Source: Bacilliculturomica massiliensis (GTDB taxonomy: Bacteria > Bacillota > Clostridia > Peptostreptococcales > Anaerovoracaceae). From it: a stretch of DNA of 64,000 nucleotides. The notes under the pieces are model-generated. The model did not search any database. It had not been told where the DNA came from and saw nothing but the letters and a program-made list of their open reading frames with translations. Numbering within the stretch: position 1 is the first letter of the stretch; each line of letters opens with the position of its first letter. Location: positions 119,779 to 183,778 of the forward strand of contig NZ_LR027591.1 in NCBI RefSeq assembly GCF_900605495.1, given 5' to 3'. This document shows positions 58,928-64,000 of this stretch, one piece after another. The position numbers and the translations under genes were made by a program.

Positions 58928-61900
58928 TTACTGTGGTATCTTCAGCGCGTCGCCTGGGTGGATGACCGAATAGATGGTCTTGCCATTGACTTCCGCTAAG
59001 GTATGCATACTCACGTTGTGCTTTTCAGCGATCAGCCAGAAGCTGTCGCCCGCCTGCACTGTGTAAGTGCCGAAGCCGGTTTTCCTCTTCGGGAAGTCCA
59101 GCGTTACGCCGTAGGTGTTGAAGCTGTAATTCTCGCCGCCTACGTTCCTGGTCGTGTTTTTAACTGGACTGCCGTTCTCATAGTACATCCACTGGCCGTT
59201 GTCGCTGCGTATCCAGCCCTGTGCGGCGGAGGCGTCAATCATCAGCTCCATGAAATGGCGAAGTGTCGCCGCCGCCTCGGCTCTGGCGGCTGTGCCCTGG
59301 GGGTCGAACCTGTTTATGTTCTTGCCCGCGAGGACGCCGGCCATCTGCATGGCTTTCACAGAGTCAGCCGCCCACGGGGAAATAGTCGCGGCGTCCACAA
59401 AGGTGTTCTGTGCGTGTGCCTTTGGAAGCTCAAAGCCGATTGCCTTTGCGTAATTTGCCACCATGACCGCCATCTGCTCTCGGGTGACAGCATTGTCCGG
59501 CGCAAAAGTGGCAGATGTCGTGCCTTTCACAATGCCGTTTTTCGCCGCCCATTCCACATAGCTCATGTAGTAGGCGTCCGCTTTCACATCGGTGAAGCTG
59601 CTCTGCTTATAGCCGCTTACGTCCGCTCCCGCCAGCCTGCCGAGGGCGGTGACGAACATCCCCCTTGTCATGGCTGTGTTCGGGCTGAAGGCCGCGGCGC
59701 CTGTGCCGGAGAGCAGTCCGCGGTTTACTACAAACTGAATGTCCTCCTCTGCCCAGTGCCCCGCAATGTCGGTAAAGTCGGCCGGAGCCTGATAGCCCAC
59801 GCCGTAGGTGGAAAAGTGGTTGGTGTTAAAGCGCAGCACCTTATTCTCGGCGTCATACACCGAGCTGGTCAGCCACTGCACATTTCCGCTGCCATCCACA
59901 TAAACGGCATATACGCCGCCCGCTTTTTCGCCCGCGCCGAGGGTGTAGGGAATTGCCACGCTGACGCTGCCGCCGTCAAAGTCGGCCACCTGTTTCCCGC
60001 CGCCGTAGTTTACCCTGAGGTCGAAAACAGGGCGAGCGCCGATGGCGGTTTTTGCGTTGCCTGTCAGCTTGCTGTTGTCCTGCTTGGTGGCAGTAATGTT
60101 CACATCCGCTTTTGCCTGTGTGTTGATGGATGTTACCGCAGACAGATCCATGCCGATTTTAATGTCGGGGTTATTCACCACGATCACGGTGTTCACAATT
60201 TTTTTGCTGATGATGGTCTCCTGTGTAGTCTTTGGCAGATTGACGGTAACGCTGCCTGCGCTGCCGCCTCCCCGCACATTCAGCACAAGGGTGACGCCGT
60301 TATCCAGATTGCCGTTTTTGCGCGCCTCGTCCTCGGCCTTTTTAATGGCCTCGTCAACGGTCTTTTCAGGGAGGGTGACGGTAACGCTGCCGTTTGCGTC
60401 CACCTTGCCGTCCACCTTAATTTCGCTCTCGGTGGGGGCGCTTGGCTTTGCTTCGGTGGGCGGGGTTACAGTGCCGCCGCCCGAGCCTCCGCCTGACGAG
60501 CCGCCGCTGCCGGAGCTGGATCCGCCGGTATAAGTTCCGGTCTTAATTGCGCCGTTAAAGGCAGTGACTGCGCGGTTCAGCGCGCTCACTGCAGCGGTAA
60601 TCTCCGCTGCCGCTGCGGCGGAGTTATCCATTACAGTCTGTGCCGCCGCAATCGCAATGTTCAGCGTCTCCATTTCGACTGTGGTTACAAATCTTGTGCC
60701 GCTTGCAACAGAGGAAGGCGAGAGGTCTCTGACGACAACGCTATTTTTGGCGCTGTTCGCCGCGGCAATGGCAGTGGTCAGCGCAGTCTTGTCGGGCAGT
60801 ATGGCAATGATCTTGCTTACCGTGACGGTACCGTTTTCGCCGTTCAGCGTCAGCCTGAGCGTGCCTGTGATGGAACCTGCCGCCCCTGTGGTGGCCTCGG
60901 TCTTGCTAAAACCGTCTGTGCCGTCCCATGCAACCGCAACGCCGTAGAGCGTTGCCACGTTTGCCGCGTCCAGAATATCTTGTGCGGTGGCGGCGTTTGT
61001 AACCGTCAGATGATCAAGGGCCGCCGCAATGGCACTCTTCGCCATGGCGAGCTTTTGCGCGTCGGTAAGCGCGTCGCTCTGCACCGTTACCGCTGCCGAG
61101 CCGCTCTTGGTTGTATCCACGGCGGAGATTGCCGTTACCGTCAGCGTCGCTGCCGTTTCATCAGCCGCCACGGTCAGCAGGCCGGTGTTGGAAATGTCTG
61201 TGCCGGTTTTACCGCCGGTCACTGTCCATGACACGGTCTGTGCCGGGTTGTTTGTACCGCTTACTATGGCGGTAAACTGCTGGGTCATGCCCTTTTGCAC
61301 GGCGGCAGGGTTCGGGGAAACGGTCACGGAGCTAACGGTCGGGGCGGCGGATGGCGGTGCGGGATGGACCCTGCCCACCGTGCCGCCGGTGTGGCTGTAA
61401 TAGCTGCTCAAATTGTCGACGGTCACGCTATCGGGATAGAAATACACCGAATTGTCCGCCGGGCTCGCCGTGTTTTTTACCGTGCCGCCGATGATCTCCA
61501 GCACGACGGCGGCGGGGGTGGGCACTTCGCGGAAGTAAATTGTGCCCTCGGTTGCAAATGTATTCTCGCTGGTAACAACTGCGCTGCCGCTGATTGTGAT
61601 TTTGCCGGTGGAGAGGTTACGGATGGCAATGCCTGCTGCGTCAGTTGCCTCTACCGTACCGCCCGTTACCGTGACTTTGCCGGTGGAGAGGTTACGGATG
61701 GCAATGCCATATGCGCCGGTTGCCGACACCGTGCCGCCCGTTACCGTGACTTTGCCGGTGGAGTCGTTGGCGATGGCAATGATGCTGCCATACGAACTGC
61801 TTGCCGTAACTGTGCCGCCGCTTACCGTAACTGTGCCGGTGGAGTCGTTGGCGATGGCACTATCCGCTGAATCGGTTGCCTTCAGCCTGCCACCGCTGCC

Positions 61901-64000
61901 GCCGTCTGTTACCGTAAGATCCGCGCCGTCTTGCAGTACGATTGCGCTGTAGACACCGCTATATGTAACGGTTTTGCCGTTCAGGTCAAGGGTGAGGGAC
62001 TTACCGCTGATTTCAACGCCGGTTGTGCCAAGGTCAATGTAGCCAAGGATTTTCAGCGTATCACCGCTCTGTGCCGCCGTGATAGCACCGGAAAGGGTGT
62101 CATACTTGCCTTGCGCGGTGCCGCCGCGCAAAAGCTCCACGCCCTTTAGCGGTTCTGGATGGACCCTGCCCACCGTGCCGCCGGTGTGCTTGTAATAGCT
62201 GCTCAAATTATTGGAGGTTACCTTGCTGTCTGAGAAATACACCGCATAGCCATCGGTTACCGTATTTTCCACCTTGCTGCCGGTGATTTCCAGCGCAACA
62301 TCGGCGGAAAGGGGTATCCCCGTGATGAAAATTGTGCCCTCGGTTGCAGATGCATTCTTGCTGGTGATGGCTGCATTTCCACTAATCTTTATGTTGCCTC
62401 TGGATAAGTCGGCGATGGCGACACCCGATGAACCGCTCGCCGAAACCGTGCCGCCCGTTACCGAGATTGTACCGCTGGTGCCATTCATAATGGCATAGCC
62501 CCCATTGCCGGTTGCCTCCAGCTTACCGCCGGTGCCGCCGTCCGTTACCGTAAGGCTCGCAGTATTTACCAGTGAAATTGCGTTTTGGTCGCCGCTATAT
62601 GTAATCGTCTGACCGTTCAGGTCAAGGATGAGGGTTTTCCCTTTGATATCAACGCCCGTTGTGCCAAGGTTGATATCGGCCATGATTTTCAGCGTGTCGC
62701 CGTCCTGCGCAGCATCGATGGCTGCGGCGAGGGTGTCAAAGTCGCCGTCCGGCGAAACCTTGCTGTCGCCCCGCCAAAGCTCCACGGCGATGGCCGGTGT
62801 TGGTGCGGGACGAACCCTGCCCACGGTGCCCCCTGTGTGGCTGTAATAGCTGCTCAAATTGGCAGATGTTACCCTACTGGGCGTGAAATATACCGCATAG
62901 CCATCGGCCGCCGTGTTTTCTACCTCGCCGCCGCTGATTTCCAGCACAACGGCAGCGGGGGTAGGCACCCCGTTAAAATAAATCGTACCTTGGTTTGCAG
63001 CTGTATTCCTGCTGGTGACAACTGCCGTACCGCTGATGATTATTTTGCCGTTTAAGTCGTTCCAGATGGCCTTGCCGGAATGACCCGTTGCTGACACCGT
63101 ACCACCCGATACCACAACCTTGCCGTTGGATCTGTTCGCGATGGCATTGCCATTGCCATTTACTGCACACACCTTGCCGCCTTCTACCGTGACTGTACCG
63201 GTGGATTCGTTCGCGATGGCAGTGCCATTTCCATTTACTATCGATACCGCGCCGCCTTCTACCGTGATTTTGCCTTCATTGTTGTTCATGATGGCAATGC
63301 CGTCCCCATTTTCTGCAGACACCGTGCCGCCCTTCACCGTGACCGTACCGGTAGAGTTGTTCTGGATGACATAGCTGCCATTGTCTGCCGACACCGTGCC
63401 GCTCTCTACCTTGATTTCGCCGGTGGAGTCGTTGCGGATGGCAACGCCCAATGAGCCGGCTGCCGACACAGTGCCCCCCTTTACCGTGACTGTTCCTCTG
63501 ATTTTGTTGTAGATGGCAGTGCCCGACTCGCCGGTGGCCGACACCGTGCCGCCCTCCACCACCACTGTGCCGCTGAGGAAGTTGTTGATGGCAAAGCCCG
63601 CCTCGCCGGTGGCCGACACCGTCCCCCCCGTTACCTTAACCGTGCCGGCGTAGTTGTCGATGGCAAAGCCCGACGGGCCGGTGGCCGACACCGTGCCGCC
63701 CTCTACCACCACTGTGCCGCTGTCGTAGTTGTGGATGGCTCTGCCCAAGTGGGCGGTTGCCTCCAGCTTGCCGCCGCTGCCGCCGTCCGTTACGGTAAGT
63801 CCCGCGTTGCTGTCCAGTTCGATTGCGTCGCTGCCGCCGCCGTACGTAATGGTTTTGCCGTTCAGGTTAAGGGTGAGAGACTTGCTTTTTATGGCCACGC
63901 CCGTTGTGCCAAGGTCGATGTTGTTCATGATTTTCAGCGTATCGCCGGTCTGCGCCGCCGTGATGGCGGCGGCCAGCGTGGCGTGCTCGCTTTGCCTGGC
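58928..64000 (-). CDS. giant repetitive surface protein, SLH + LysM anchored; N-terminus outside window
   Basis: At least 1690 residues; the frame is open to the window edge, where DTLKIMNNIDLGTTG continues a repeat. Visible parts from the N side: three long units, each starting DTLKI..IDLGTTGV and ending SYYxHTGGTVGRV; inside them about 24-residue beta-helix repeats (GTVTVxGGTVSATGxxGxAI). Then a BIG-like Ig domain, FIVAR-like helices, a Gly/Ser linker, three SLH domains (TDIAGHWAEEDIQF and two more), one choline-binding-like repeat (GWIRSDNGQWMYYENGSPV) and a C-terminal LysM (YTVQAGDSFWLIAEKHNVS). It is probably exported and wall-bound, an adhesin-like protein. The signal peptide must lie outside the window. 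Confidence 0.9.
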   Translation of the reverse strand, partial: ARQSEHATLAAAITAAQTGDTLKIMNNIDLGTTGVAIKSKSLTLNLNGKTITYGGGSDAIELDSNAGLTVTDGGSGGKLEATAHLGRAIHNYDSGTVVVEGGTVSATGPSGFAIDNYAGTVKVTGGTVSATGEAGFAINNFLSGTVVVEGGTVSATGESGTAIYNKIRGTVTVKGGTVSAAGSLGVAIRNDSTGEIKVESGTVSADNGSYVIQNNSTGTVTVKGGTVSAENGDGIAIMNNNEGKITVEGGAVSIVNGNGTAIANESTGTVTVEGGKVCAVNGNGNAIANRSNGKVVVSGGTVSATGHSGKAIWNDLNGKIIISGTAVVTSRNTAANQGTIYFNGVPTPAAVVLEISGGEVENTAADGYAVYFTPSRVTSANLSSYYSHTGGTVGRVRPAPTPAIAVELWRGDSKVSPDGDFDTLAAAIDAAQDGDTLKIMADINLGTTGVDIKGKTLILDLNGQTITYSGDQNAISLVNTASLTVTDGGTGGKLEATGNGGYAIMNGTSGTISVTGGTVSASGSSGVAIADLSRGNIKISGNAAITSKNASATEGTIFITGIPLSADVALEITGSKVENTVTDGYAVYFSDSKVTSNNLSSYYKHTGGTVGRVHPEPLKGVELLRGGTAQGKYDTLSGAITAAQSGDTLKILGYIDLGTTGVEISGKSLTLDLNGKTVTYSGVYSAIVLQDGADLTVTDGGSGGRLKATDSADSAIANDSTGTVTVSGGTVTASSSYGSIIAIANDSTGKVTVTGGTVSATGAYGIAIRNLSTGKVTVTGGTVEATDAAGIAIRNLSTGKITISGSAVVTSENTFATEGTIYFREVPTPAAVVLEIIGGTVKNTASPADNSVYFYPDSVTVDNLSSYYSHTGGTVGRVHPAPPSAAPTVSSVTVSPNPAAVQKGMTQQFTAIVSGTNNPAQTVSWTVTGGKTGTDISNTGLLTVAADETAATLTVTAISAVDTTKSGSAAVTVQSDALTDAQKLAMAKSAIAAALDHLTVTNAATAQDILDAANVATLYGVAVAWDGTDGFSKTEATTGAAGSITGTLRLTLNGENGTVTVSKIIAILPDKTALTTAIAAANSAKNSVVVRDLSPSSVASGTRFVTTVEMETLNIAIAAAQTVMDNSAAAAAEITAAVSALNRAVTAFNGAIKTGTYTGGSSSGSGGSSGGGSGGGTVTPPTEAKPSAPTESEIKVDGKVDANGSVTVTLPEKTVDEAIKKAEDEARKNGNLDNGVTLVLNVRGGGSAGSVTVNLPKTTQETIISKKIVNTVIVVNNPDIKIGMDLSAVTSINTQAKADVNITATKQDNSKLTGNAKTAIGARPVFDLRVNYGGGKQVADFDGGSVSVAIPYTLGAGEKAGGVYAVYVDGSGNVQWLTSSVYDAENKVLRFNTNHFSTYGVGYQAPADFTDIAGHWAEEDIQFVVNRGLLSGTGAAAFSPNTAMTRGMFVTALGRLAGADVSGYKQSSFTDVKADAYYMSYVEWAAKNGIVKGTTSATFAPDNAVTREQMAVMVANYAKAIGFELPKAHAQNTFVDAATISPWAADSVKAMQMAGVLAGKNINRFDPQGTAARAEAAATLRHFMELMIDASAAQGWIRSDNGQWMYYENGSPVKNTTRNVGGENYSFNTYGVTLDFPKRKTGFGTYTVQAGDSFWLIAEKHNVSMHTLAEVNGKTIYSVIHPGDALKIPQ
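63040..63760 (-). repeat. tandem ~72-bp coding repeats in the surface protein
   Basis: About ten copies of a 24-codon unit encoding GTVTVEGGTVSATG followed by about ten variable residues lie in the first long unit. The second long unit has only two copies and the third has four, so the number differs between otherwise similar units. Confidence 0.85.

Overview
The window looks like chromosomal DNA of a GC-rich anaerobic Firmicute, class Clostridia; I cannot place it below class. The evidence is a tryptophan T-box leader, many strong Shine-Dalgarno sites (AGGAGG type), an FprA/rubredoxin oxygen-defence pair, an EFR1-type flavodoxin-ferredoxin, a Clostridia-type DUF6179/DUF6323 gene pair and SLH-domain surface proteins. 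No rRNA, phage, insertion sequence or CRISPR array is present. There is one tRNA, tRNA-Gly(GCC).

Layout. 1-3.6 kb: a sigma-54 activator, a GPH-type transporter and an ornithine/alanine racemase-like enzyme, preceded by a textbook -24/-12 promoter. 3.6-9.1 kb: a LysE exporter, a PspC protein, branched-chain aminotransferase ilvE with its own promoter and terminator, a flavoprotein, and a VanZ-RDD membrane fusion. 9.2-11.8 kb: trpBA behind a T-box. 11.75-16.3 kb: a lipoprotein solute-binding protein translationally coupled to a GGDEF-EAL protein. 16.7-20.8 kb: an EFR1 protein, a cell-wall amidase and a lysine-repeat SCP2 protein. 21.4 kb: a C-homopolymer island. 21.6-24.9 kb: FprA and a three-domain acyl-CoA dehydrogenase/ETF-alpha/rubredoxin fusion with a Fur/PerR-like site upstream. 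25.2-28.1 kb: a GNAT protein, OGG-type glycosylase and dynamin-like GTPase. 28.5-32.7 kb: a YtrA-type GntR/ABC operon. 32.8-47.3 kb: a large phosphonate region. 47.5-58.9 kb: a CPBP protease, tRNA-Gly, an EndoQ-UvrD helicase fusion, a diguanylate cyclase, a MarR/MFS efflux pair and DUF6179/DUF6323. 58.9-64 kb: a very large repetitive wall-anchored protein running off the window edge.

The phosphonate region carries two routes for releasing phosphate. One is C-P lyase (phnGHIJKML plus a PHP-family cyclic phosphodiesterase, PhnPP). The other is 2-aminoethylphosphonate uptake followed by transamination and hydrolysis, with transaminase and phosphonatase fused in one polypeptide. Both transcription units are preceded by 11-bp-periodic TTWACA-type repeats that look like PhoP boxes, so the region reads as a phosphate-starvation regulon.

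FprA is the oxygen-reducing partner of rubredoxin in anaerobes. Its position just downstream of a dehydrogenase that carries its own ETF-alpha and rubredoxin domains suggests a self-contained acyl-CoA-to-oxygen electron chain. A second theme is short GC-rich repeats: they fill several intergenic gaps, and low-complexity segments interrupt or extend otherwise conserved proteins such as PhnI, PhnH, PhnM and the EndoQ-UvrD fusion.
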